Below are positions 6,015 through 14,325 of a DNA stretch of 14,325 nucleotides, one piece after another. The position numbers were made by a program, and so were the translations under genes. Below the pieces are notes generated by a model that was given only the letters and a program-made list of their open reading frames with translations, was not told where the DNA came from and did not search any database. This stretch comes from Acanthamoeba lenticulata. Taxonomy: Eukaryota; Discosea; Longamoebia; Acanthamoebidae. Location of the stretch: NCBI GenBank assembly GCA_002179805.1, contig NAVB01003788.1, positions 1 through 14,325 of the forward strand, read 5' to 3'. Every line of letters starts with the position of its first letter. Position 1 is the stretch's first letter.

Positions 6015-8305
6015 ATGGACTCCACAAGAAACATTGATATGGTCGAGTCCTTGGTTATCGAGGACTTGGAGTACATTGCACAAGAATTTGAATCGACCTT
6101 TACACAGTGCATCAGCAACGTCAAGAAACCGAATGTGCTTGGTTGGTGCTGCTCCTTGCTCAATCGCTTGGGTTCATGGATTAATCAAGGACGTGGACGT
6201 CTGCAGTGTCTGGCGTCACTGGGGCGGGCAAGTCTTCTCTCGTGAACGCCATCTTTGGTGAGGGCATGGCCAAGGTGCGCCTTTGCGGTCTCATGTATGT
6301 CGGGGCGCTTCCGCCCGGCGTGTTGAAGAGAGACCTCACGCTCGTGTGGCGGCGCGGTGGGTGCAGGTGGGTGTCGGGATGCCGCTCACGCAGCACTTCT
6401 CGCGGTACGCACCGGACGACATGCCTGTCGTGGTCTATGACTCTAAAGGCCTCGAACAGGGCTTCCACAAAGAGTTTGTGGAGGGTGTGTTTTTGCCTCT
6501 TCGTTTTCTACACCTCTCTCCTCCTTCACGTCGTTCTGCTGCTGCTGCATGTCTCACGTGTTGAGGTGCAGACGCGAAGGAGTTCCTGGAGAAGATCAAG
6601 TCGCAGCCAGAGTTGGGTGACCATATTCACATCATCTGGTACGTCATCAACGCCGGATCAGGTACGGTGGCCCGAGCTCGTGTGGGTGGGAGAGTTGCAG
6701 CCACTTATGACCAACCCTCGAACCTTGTCCTGACCAGCTCGCATCGAGCCATTCGAAGCCTACCTCATCAAGGAGATATTTGCGCCCACCCCGACCTTGT
6801 TCATCCTCAACAAGGTCGCTTAAGACGAGCTGTTTCCTCAGTCCTCTTCGTGCTGGGCTCGAGCGCTGACCCAGCGTTGATGTGACAGGCCGACATTGCC
6901 TCGGCCGAGCAGCTGAACGACTTGGAGGCGAGCATCAAGCAGTACGAGTTCACCAACTGCCGTGGCATCTTCCGGGTCGTCGCCGGTGCTCATCTCTTTC
7001 TCCTTCCTTTCTTTCCTGCCACGGCTCCACAGTCCTGGTGTCGTCTTCTCTTTCTCTTTTGCTAACAACACCCCGGTTTCAATCAAATGCCAGATCGTAA
7101 GATCTACCCACAGAACTGGTGCGTGTCGTGCGCCGGCGACGACGTGATGTACAAGAAGACCACGAACCAGCAGTTCTGCGAGGACTGCGGCGCCGTCACC
7201 GTCATCACACCCACGGTTCGTGGCTAGTGCACTCTGTGGTGATTGTCCGGGGCTCGTTCGTGACGATTTGGAGTCTCTGTGGTGACGATGGGATCGCGAC
7301 AACACTAGCTGGGACTGGAGAGTGTGGTGGACGAGACCTCCCGGATCCTGCCGGACTTGGCCAAGGAAGCGTTCCTGTCGGCCCAGGAGGTGTCCTTTGC
7401 CTTCAAGGTGCCGCCTCACCTGAGTTCCTCCTCGTCTTTCTCTCCAGGCAAGCGTCACAGCCACATGTGCCGTTACGTGACCAACACCAGGACGCACGAG
7501 CAAAGGCGATTGTGAAGGAGCACGCCAACCGGATTTCGATGGACGTCGCGGGCAAGGCCCTTCGGTCTGTGCTCTCTTGACGCCCTCGCTGCGACGTGAT
7601 GTGTTGTTGCTGTGACTCATCCATCATGCGCACGCGGAACAGGGCGGTGGGCGAGATGGTGGGCAAGGTCTTTGTGCTGTGGGGCTGGAAGTACTTGGGC
7701 GAGAAGGTCTCGGCCACGCTCGAGAAGGAGATGAGCACCGAGTTCAGGAGTCAGGTAATCAGGGCACCGATCCACTTGCGTCCCTTCTCTGTTCGAAGTG
7801 GTTGATGTGTTCATGCGGCGCATTTGTGCGCAGGAATTGACGTCCCGACTCGCCATGGTGGCGGCTGACACCATCTCCAAGCGAAAGCTGTCTCGCTCGG
7901 TTATCGCTTGTCTGGGCGTTATGGTCGTCCTTCCTGCCCCCGTCCCCGTCCCTCTCCGCGACACCTTCAATGGCAACGAGCCGTTTGTGACACGGCGCGT
8001 GATTACCGTCTTTATCATCAGGTCAATCGGCCGTTGCGGAAGCTGTCGAAACAGCTGCTTTCTGTGGTGGAGGCGCACGATGCGGTCAAGTCCGAGGACC
8101 TTGAGTTCTCGTCTAGTACGGCCTCCTGTCCTCTTGCCTTTCCTGAAGACACACGAGCGGCGGGGCTCACAATGGCTAACAACACCATGGATCATGACGT
8201 GCGTCGACATCGCGTACAGCCAAGTCCAACACCTTCCCCGACCAGTTCGTGCAGTACGCGCTTGCGCATGGCATCGACGCCGCCATCGACAATTTTTGGG
8301 CTTGA
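6015..8305 (+). CDS. P-loop GTPase with Cys4 zinc-ribbon-like insert
   Basis: Thirteen exons: 6015-6141, 6207-6274, 6367-6484, 6572-6661, 6738-6814, 6889-6985, 7094-7215, 7309-7407, 7491-7564, 7643-7754, 7834-7899, 8022-8115, 8220-8305; 409 residues. All twelve introns are GT-AG, 65-122 nt, and the coding total is a multiple of three. The G domain is clear: G1 GVTGAGKS (45-52), a likely G2 Thr73 in GVGMPLTQHF, G3 DSKG (90-93), G4 NKAD (159-162). This resembles the AIG1/MMR_HSR1-like GTPases of bacteria and protists. After G4 comes WCVSC (Cys202, Cys205) and FCEDCG (Cys221, Cys224), a CX2C-X15-CX2C pair that should bind zinc. The C-terminal third is helical, with mildly hydrophobic stretches (VGEMVGKVFVLWGWKYLG), perhaps membrane-associated. 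The last exon (FPDQFVQYALAHGIDAAIDNFWA region) is well formed; the donor before it (8116) is the least certain. Cellular role unknown. Confidence 0.82.
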
Positions 8306-8451
8306 GCGCTGCCTCCCCTTGCTGATGACGCTACGTAGAACTGTCGTGTTGGGCAGGGAAGTTCAAGTTACGCAGAAGGTTGGTGCTCATTATTATTTAC
8401 ACGAATTGGTGAAGACCAAGTGCACATTAAAATTAGTTGATGTTCCATCCT
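8306..8451. other. Convergent 3' intergenic region
   Basis: 146 bp between the stop of the GTPase (plus) and the stop of Ras (minus). Both 3' UTRs must fit here, and their transcripts may overlap. It is more AT-rich than its flanks (for example TTATTATTTACACG near 8391). Confidence 0.6.
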
Positions 8452-9116
8452 CTAGAAGAGGCTGCACTTCTGCTGGAGGGAGGAGCGCTTGCCCTTGTCC
8501 TTCCCGAGGCGGCCCTTGTGGCGTCCTCCGCCAGGCATGGCGTAACGTATGTGCCGCACGAGCTCGAAGAAGCACTCCTCGACGTTGATGCGGTCTTTAG
8601 CCGACGTCTCCAGGAACTTGCACCCGAAGGACTTGGCCAAGTCGGCGCCTTCGCTGGCGGCCACCACGCGGGAGTCTTGCAAGTCGCACTTGTTGCCCAC
8701 CAGGACCATGGGCACCAGCTCCTCTTCCTTGACCCTTAATATCTGTTCGTGGAACACGCAAATCTCCTCGAAAGAGGAACGCGACGTGATGGCGTAGACG
8801 CACAAGAAGCCCTGTCCCGTTCGCATGTACTGGTCCCGCATAGCACTGCAGGAGTCATGGCGCTGGTATTAACTATATTGAAAGCTGGAGGCCTTCCAAG
8901 TGGGTGGCGTGCAATGTTGTACCTGAACTCCTCCTGGCCAGCGGTGTCAAGCACGTCGAGCACACAAGTCTCATTGTCTATCACCACCTGCTTGCGGTAG
9001 GAGTCCTCGATGGTGGGATCGTACGAGTCCATGAAGTGGTGGTTTACCAGCTGAATGGTAAGCGCCGACTTGCCCACTCCACCACCTCCGACAACGACCA
9101 ACTTGTACTCTGTCAT
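8452..9116 (-). CDS. Ras small GTPase
   Basis: Two exons, 9116-8923 and 8845-8452, joined over a 77-nt intron; 195 residues. Ras proteins switch between GDP and GTP forms at the plasma membrane and drive growth, motility and macropinocytosis signalling in amoebae. All marks are present: [19 protein letters not shown] (P-loop, with Gly at positions 12 and 13), switch [10 protein letters not shown] with Thr35, DTAGQEEF with Gln61, [15 protein letters not shown] and ETSAK. The end is a basic linker followed by CSLF, a CAAX box; Phe in the last position favours geranylgeranylation over farnesylation. No activating change is seen at 12, 13 or 61. Splicing after the Phe of EEF rebuilds the invariant SAMRDQYM, so the join is secure. 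A Met at 9231 in the same frame is upstream, but the conserved MTEYK start is chosen. It is divergent from the 9299 gene, 182 bp apart. Confidence 0.97.
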
Positions 9117-9298
9117 GTGCTCTCTGTTGTTTGCGCTCGTGAGCTGGTGTGCGGGCACTACTACAACACACACATAGCGCCAACTGCCCATTGGCTTGTG
9201 CATGGCCCTTCTGCTATTGGCGAAAAGCAGCAATTAAAATAGGAGACATTTAAAAAACAAAGAAAAAGAAAGTCACAAAGAAAAGCCAAACATACAAC
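9117..9298. promoter_or_regulatory. Bidirectional promoter region between Ras and the F-box gene
   Basis: 182 bp separate two divergent start codons, so both promoters lie here. The side next to 9299 is A-rich with few T (about 9230-9298, with AATTAAAATA and TTTAAAAAACAAAG), a likely 5' UTR. No specific factor site can be named. Confidence 0.5.
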
Positions 9299-10194
9299 AT
9301 GCTGCAGCAGCACTCCATTGAGGCATTGCCAGCGGCGCTTCTGGGCCGCATCCTAGCGCTTAGCGTGAACAGTTCAAGTGAAGATGTGCCCGCCCTCTGT
9401 GCAGTAAACCGCAAATGGAAGGACTTGCTCTGCCGGGGCGGTTTTGGCGCAACTGCACTCGTCGTACACGCGAACCCCCTCTTGCACCTCTACACGCAGA
9501 CTATGAACGACCCGACCTTTGTGCCGCAAGAATTATTGGAGCAGTGCAAGCGGGGCGTACAAGACCCCTTGGGCATGATGCACTACCCTCGCTTGCTCGC
9601 CAGGTATCACAAGCTGACCCAGCTCTATGCTTTTGCTGTCCCCAATGACGAGGCGCTGCTGTGTCTAGAGGCCCATCAGCCTCTCATCGAAGTTGGCGCT
9701 GGCAGTGGGTTCGTGGCTTTGTCTAGTCCTCTCCCAAAAGTCCTGTGCTTGACTGCTGCGTGCTCAGATACTGGGCTGCTCTTCTACGGCAGCGAGGTGT
9801 CGCGGTGGTTGCTCTGGAACAAGCTCAAGTTCAGCTTCGCTTGATGTGGACAACTGTTGAAAAGTGCAACGACAGCATTGCGACGATGCTCTCTCACTTG
9901 CAGAGCGACCTGAAGAGCAATGTGTGCCTTCAACGAGAGCACTCTCAACCTGCCAGGGTCAAGCACACGCTCTTCTTGTGCTGGCCACCCTGGCGTAATC
10001 CATTAGCCAGCGATCTTCTCAGCGCCTACGAGAGCGCAGGTGGGCACGCGGTGGCCTACATCGGTCACGAGAGTTGCACCGGTGACGCCGCCTTTCACCG
10101 CCAGCTGGAAGAACGCTGGAGGTTGGTCGAGACCGTTTGCATTCCCCAATGGCCACTCCTGCCTGATCGCTTGAACATCTATCAGCGATTATAG
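9299..10194 (+). CDS. F-box-like protein fused to a methyltransferase-like domain
   Basis: Two exons, 9299-9708 and 9768-10194, across a 59-nt intron; 278 residues. Residues about 5-50 look like an F-box: IEALPAALLGRILAL, then PALCAVNRKWKDLL. F-boxes bind Skp1 in SCF ubiquitin ligases. From about residue 110 the protein matches a class I methyltransferase-like family: YAFAVPNDEALLCL, motif I EVGAGSGYW (131-139), LLRQRGVAVVALE, and the signature FLCWPPW (206-212), followed by AYIGHESCTGDAAFH and the ending PDRLNIYQRL. The intron splits the last Gly codon of motif I, and the join restores it exactly. The family is found as a stand-alone protein in bacteria and other microbes, as I remember it; its substrate is unknown. 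The stretch between motif I and the WPPW signature is long and Gln/Lys-rich (about 165-200), so activity may be changed or lost. Confidence 0.8.
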
Positions 10195-10494
10195 ATTCTT
10201 AGCTTCCTCTGTACTTGCAGAAGTCTGACACTAGTGTATCTCACTTGCCTTGGCTCAGTTGATTCACGCGCGACATTCGCAGATACAGTCTCTTCTTATC
10301 CCATTAAAGAGATCGCACCACTGGAAGAGCGGAACAGGAAGAACAGTCAAATGTTGGGTCACCCGTGTACGCCCAGTTCCTTGGTTGATCAGATGGCATC
10401 TTATTGTCGACAACTGATAGATGAAGAAAAAACCGCAGAAAAGAACAGAACGCTACCGCTTGGAGCAGAAGGAGTGGAGCTGCCTGCGTGGTAA
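10195..10494. other. Intergenic / 5' leader of the CCCH-F-box-LRR gene
   Basis: 300 bp between the 9299 gene and the 10495 gene. It carries an open frame that ends at 10494 and abuts the next start codon (see 10351-10494). ATTAAAG occurs near 10302. No RNA gene seen. Confidence 0.55.
10351..10494 (+). other. Upstream open reading frame abutting the next start codon
   Basis: ATG at 10351 opens a 47-codon frame that ends in TAA at 10492-10494; the next three bases are the ATG of the CCCH-F-box-LRR gene in the same frame. The peptide is hydrophilic and acidic (QLIDEEKTAEKNRTLP). It could be a translated uORF that controls reinitiation at 10495, or a piece of coding sequence cut by a stop mutation or a read error. 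Not supported by any recognised motif. Confidence 0.35.
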
Positions 10495-12199
10495 ATGCAC
10501 AGCGTGACGTGCAAATTCTTCAATTCACCACGCGGCTGCAAGCGTGGTGGCGAATGCCCTTACATCCATCGAACGCCAGCGGCCCAGCACGAACGCCAGA
10601 TGAGAAAGAAAGGCTCGTACCACACCCGGCTTGTCAGCAAGAGTGAAGTGAATGCAGAAGAAGATGCCAAGGTGGGCGAATCTGGAGCAGAGAGCCCAAC
10701 ACAAAGGAGGCGGACGGGCAAATGGGTAGCGAAGAAGGCTGTGCCGAGCCTGCCAAACGAGATGTGGGACAAAATCTTGTCCCACTGTGACCCATCTTCT
10801 CTGGCAGCTGTCTGTGGCGTGTGCAAGTCCATGCGTCGCTCTGCGCTGCCCCACCGCACGGCTTTCCGTATCGATGCCGCCAAGCTTGACCAAGGTTCGC
10901 CTCGAGCCCCTCCTCTTGTCGCACACGCGGCCATGAGGCCAGAGACACATGGCTCACGTTGCGACGCCGGCCGTGTGTGGGATGGGGCTACGTCCAGGTC
11001 AAATCTATGAAACGCTGCTCCACGTTCGCGTCAACTTCCCTCATCTTACCTCACTTTCCCTGGTGAACGGCAACTTGCGTGGCTTCTCTTTCTGTGTGGC
11101 GGACGAGCGCTCCTTGTTCCCCCTGTTTCCTGAGAACCTGCGACACCTCTCCATGGAGAACAGCGACGGCTTGGACGATGATCAAGGTGTACTTCCATTT
11201 TCTTCTTCCTTTGTTTGCTCGTTACGGCCGCTTACATGGGAGCGGCGATTGAAATGGGTTTAGTCAAGGTGTTGTGCGCGCATCTTCCGCGACTGCGACA
11301 CATGGACCTGTCCAAGTGCTTCGAACTAAGCAACCAGATCTTGCGCTACCTGCCCACGTCGCTCACCATCCTCAACCTATGCGGGGTACGCATTCATCCC
11401 TCTCTCTTACTCTTGATTCCCTGTTTCGCTATTGCTGGTATCTGACGGGACTTGGGCGGCAGGTTCACGATATCAACGCGAATGCTCTCCGGTTATTGGG
11501 ACAACTCAAAAACTTGGGTTCGTTACACGCGGAGATCCTGCTTATCCCTCACATGAACGTGCACTCAATGGTGATGGTGATGATGATGCAGAAATTTTGG
11601 ACCTGAAAGCGTGCTGGCGGCTAGGCAGCCTCTACAGCCAACAGAACCCGTTCACTTCGTCGGGCCCCTACTACTCCTACTTCCCAGCCTCGCCGTCATT
11701 TTCGCCCTACTCGCCCTTTAGTCACCTTCAGGCGTTGCCGCGCCTGCACACGCTATCGCTGTCGCGAATCTACTGCTTGGCAGACGCCGACATCGCCGTC
11801 CTGCCACGGCGGCTGCGCGTGCTGGACGTCTCTTTCTGCTTCCACATATCGGATCGTGTCCAGCAACATCTGCCCAGCGGGCTTGTCGAGTTCTACTGCC
11901 AGGGCTGTGACCTCATCACCTTTGATGCTGCGCCCAGCTGTCCCGCTGGCGATGAGCCTGCTGGAGCGGCAGCCCTCTCGCCGGCCTCGGACGACATCAG
12001 CCTCGCTCACGAGAGCGGCGGCCCCCAGCCAGGCGACGACCGAGAAACGAACGCGTTGGGAGGAGGGCGGCCGCGGGTGGTCGTAAGCGACATAGCGTGC
12101 ATCGGCCGGGCGCGCCCGCGAGAGGAAAGGCGAAAGCGGCCCAAGTTGCGCATCATTCGAGGCGAGTGGAGTCTCCCCGAGCGCTGCTGTGTGCCCTGA
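10495..12199 (+). CDS. CCCH zinc finger, F-box and leucine-rich-repeat protein
   Basis: Five exons: 10495-10894, 10998-11186, 11264-11385, 11463-11517, 11592-12199; 457 residues. The first 25 residues hold a CCCH finger, C6-X8-C15-X5-C21-X3-H25 (CKFFNSPRGCKRGGECPYIH), a type that mostly binds RNA. An F-box follows at about 83-120 (VPSLPNEMWDKILSHCDPSSLAAVCGVCKSM). Then come leucine-rich repeats: FPHLTSLSLVNGNL, LPRLRHMDLSKCFELS, LTILNLCGV, LKNLEILDLKACWRLGSL, LPRLHTLSLSRIYCLADADI, LRVLDVSFCFHIS. This is the FBXL arrangement, where LRRs choose the SCF substrate. The join at 11517/11592 rebuilds an LRR exactly, which supports the short 55-nt exon. A spacer rich in Ser, Pro and Tyr splits the repeats. 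The C-terminal 100 residues are low-complexity and Arg-rich. It follows another F-box gene on the same strand. Confidence 0.85.
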
Positions 12200-12458
12200 A
12201 GAGAGGCGACATCGCACATCAGCCAGCGGCGCGTCTTTTTGATCGCTTGCGTTTCTCTGTACAGTGGAATTTGAAACAGTTTTGGTTCGCATTTCAGAGG
12301 CATGCTTGTCATACTTACACCGAATAATTTCTCCTTGGTCTCGGCGTTTTTTTCTTCTCGTTGGCCGTAACGCCGCGCCTGCTCCCACCTGGCACCCACC
12401 TCAACCAGCAACGACAACGGCCTGTGTGTGCTGTGTCCAGAGTGCCCCTGACCTGGAG
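12200..12458. other. Intergenic region before the ankyrin-SOAT gene
   Basis: 259 bp with the 3' UTR of the LRR gene and the promoter of the next gene. I see T-rich stretches (about 12345-12359) but no gene. Confidence 0.55.
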
Positions 12459-14325
12459 ATGAGCGTGGTGGTATCGCCTGGGCGGGACTCGCTCGATGAT
12501 AGATTGGATGATGTTTTCGACGGCCCGGTGCCTGAGCACGAGCTGGTATGTGCAGGGCACTCCTGAGCTCCGCTCGGAGACCTTTCCATTGATTCTGACT
12601 AAACAACCGGCTCCCTGAATTCAGGCTCTGCACCATGCCATCAAAGAGAAAAACTTGTTTCAGGTCATGAGTTTACTGGAGAAGGAGGACATCAACATCA
12701 ATTGGCCCAATCCGCATGAAGGAAACGTACGCCTTTTGTGCAGTAAGGCCAGTCCTTGCTCGCGACCTCACCGCTCGCGTTCGTTGAGTGCAGCGAACAG
12801 CGCTACACCTTGCAGTAACGGCGTCCGACCCCACGATGGTTGCCCTTCTGCTTGGCCGAGGAGCTGAGGTTGGCCCTGCCCCTTTCAGTCTAGATGCAGG
12901 AAACCAACACTGACTCATTCTTGCTCCCCCCCCCCATTCGGCTTCCGTTTTCACAACTGCAGGTGCACCTGCGCGATGACAATGGACAAACGCCCATGAA
13001 CATCATTCTGGACAAGGGCGACAACCAGATCCTGAAGCTCGTTGGCTGCAAGGCCATTTCTTCCTTGGAGGACTCCAAGGTGCGCTAGCATGATGCACTA
13101 GCGATCGCAGTACAACTGGGGTAGGGTTGGTTACACAACAACATGTTTACGTTTGCTGGGCGGTGGCCAGGCCCAACTGGAGCTCCTCTCGGCTCCGGAC
13201 CACAACCGGCTCCTAACGCGCGGCCTCCTCGAGAAGACGCTCGAGCGGCGGGAGCGTACGATCTCGGCTCCAGCGTCGCCCTTTGTGGACAAGAAAGCGC
13301 GTGATCCGGCTGGGCAGGGCTCGCCTCGGCGCCGGGTTGATTCAAATGCCTCCAGCAGTCGGCTGACCAAGAGCAAGAGCAAGGAGCTGGCTGATAGCGA
13401 GGTACACAGTTGCTAGCTTGACAGTTTTGAAGAAGAAAAAGAACATAGCGCTCATCCGTGGCGCCGTCGTATAGACGCAAGTGGAACCCACGTTCAACGT
13501 CGACACTGCGACAACAGAGGACATCGAAGCGAGGCTCAATGCCTTGCTGGAGAATCCCAAGCAGCTGAGCAAGTATCAAACACACTTTCCTCGCATCTCC
13601 GCGATGAGCGAGCTCCTCAAAATCTCGCATTTCAAGACGGGTACGCATGCTGCCGCACATGTCATTCGTATCGTGAGTAGCGCCTGACGATGCTGATGAA
13701 TACGACGTCGTGGTGTGCCCCCTCGCAGTGAAAAACATCTGGATTTCAGTGCTGCTCATCGCCATCGCCAACACGCTCCTCTACAACTACTTTGAGAGCG
13801 GCGTCATCCTCGGTTCGCACCTTCCCACCGCGGCCCCTCCCCTTCCACGATGATCGCCTCACACGCACGTGTGGGCCACATCACGGCAGACTTTTCTCTG
13901 TTTTTCTGGTCGTTCGGGCAGATGGACCACGCGCTCGTGCTCTGGGCGGTGATGTTCCTCTATTCGTTCAGCGCGCCCTTCTTGCAGAAGGCCATCGTCA
14001 ACCAGCACCTCTCTCCCCGCATTGCCTATCTCTGTTACATACTTCTCTCTGTTCTCCTCTTCGTCTACGTTCCGCGGCACATTCGCGCCTTCAACTTCCC
14101 GCCGGCCACCAGCATGTTTGTCATGTGCGAGACCATGCGGCTGTGGATGAAGATGCATTCCTACCTCATGGTCAATCGGTGCGCTATTCAACTTCAACTT
14201 TACTATTTATTTTATTTTATTTTATTTTATTTTATTTTATTTTATTATATTATATTATAAAAATAACTAGCTTAACGCTGACGCCACCCGCGTGTGCCCT
14301 GGCCAGGTCGTTGCGTCTGGACAAA
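12459..14325 (+). CDS. SOAT: Ankyrin-repeat / sterol O-acyltransferase fusion (MBOAT), 3' end outside window
   Basis: Nine exons seen: 12459-12545, 12625-12726, 12794-12868, 12963-13079, 13171-13401, 13475-13640, 13729-13812, 13890-14178, 14307-14325+; 390 residues, still open at the window end. Residues about 30-120 are ankyrin repeats: LALHHAIKEKNLFQVMSLLE, then RTALHLAV...MVALLLGRGAEV, then HLRDDNGQTPMNII. A Ser/Arg-rich linker follows (about 128-204). From about 240 it matches animal ACAT/SOAT: SELLKISHFKTVKNIW, then ESGVILDFSLFFWSFGQ, then MFLYSFSAPF, and CETMRLWMKMHSYL. SOAT esterifies sterols with acyl-CoA in the ER membrane for storage in lipid droplets. Membrane segments lie at about 263-280, 300-325 and 340-355. 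The catalytic Asn and His lie further on, outside the window. Each splice join restores an ankyrin or SOAT motif. Sterol and not diacylglycerol acyltransferase is favoured by the DFSL...FG motif. Confidence 0.88.
14205..14260. repeat. TTTTA pentanucleotide microsatellite in a SOAT intron
   Basis: About eight TTTTA units, then TTATA-like units, inside the last visible intron (14179-14306, 128 nt, the longest intron seen). It is the most AT-rich part of the window. Confidence 0.9.

Noticed and set aside
6838..7620. Minus-strand frame of 260 codons
   Set aside because: It runs across several exons and introns of the GTPase gene, whose splice joins and G motifs are convincing; no motif in the antisense product.
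7617..8210. Minus-strand frame of 197 codons
   Set aside because: Antisense of GTPase exons 10-12 and their introns; no family features.
9117..9233. Longer Ras start at the upstream Met (9231)
   Set aside because: The MTEYK start at 9116 is the conserved family N-terminus; the extra 38 residues would be unprecedented and lie in the promoter region.
11753..12388. Minus-strand frame of 211 codons opposite the end of the LRR gene
   Set aside because: It covers an LRR exon with clear repeats on the plus strand and shows no motif of its own.
13085..13774. Minus-strand frame of 229 codons opposite the SOAT gene
   Set aside because: It is the antisense of the linker and first SOAT exons; the plus strand has clear homology and splice sites.

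Overview
The window reads as nuclear DNA of a free-living amoeba of the Acanthamoeba type. The evidence is a 119-nt 5S rRNA gene that agrees with my memory of the A. castellanii 5S sequence, and GC-rich, tightly packed genes cut by many short GT-AG introns. I placed 36 introns of about 59-128 nt. No operons, CRISPR arrays, tRNAs or complete mobile elements were seen. Nine protein-coding genes and one 5S gene fit in 14.3 kb. All exon joins below were made by eye, choosing donors and acceptors that keep the frame and rebuild conserved motifs.

Layout. (1) 28-1372, minus: unrecognised protein with a His-rich, poly-Gln, Lys-rich tail. (2) 1513-1631, minus: 5S rRNA with a T5 terminator, and a truncated 5S piece at 1691-1724. 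(3) 1987-2806, plus: CDKN3-like dual-specificity phosphatase. (4) 2888-2929: near-perfect 42-bp palindrome in a gene-free stretch. (5) 3273-3814, plus: small ACT-domain protein of the CASTOR-like type. (6) 4109-5871, plus: unrecognised multi-pass membrane protein with a likely mitochondrial presequence. (7) 6015-8305, plus: 13-exon GTPase carrying a Cys4 zinc-ribbon-like insert. (8) 8452-9116, minus: canonical Ras GTPase, convergent with gene 7. (9) 9299-10194, plus: F-box-like N-terminus fused to a methyltransferase-like domain. (10) 10495-12199, plus: CCCH zinc finger, F-box and leucine-rich repeats. (11) 12459 to the window end, plus: ankyrin repeats fused to a sterol O-acyltransferase (MBOAT), cut off by the window.

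The genes do not form one pathway. They share signalling and regulatory themes (Ras, an unusual GTPase, a phosphatase, two adjacent F-box proteins, an ACT ligand-sensing fold), and several show domain fusions I do not know as standard. The most interesting points are the ankyrin-SOAT fusion, the zinc ribbon inside the GTPase, the F-box/methyltransferase fusion, the CCCH/F-box/LRR protein, the 42-bp palindrome, and the 5S gene placed directly upstream of a protein gene together with a truncated 5S copy.
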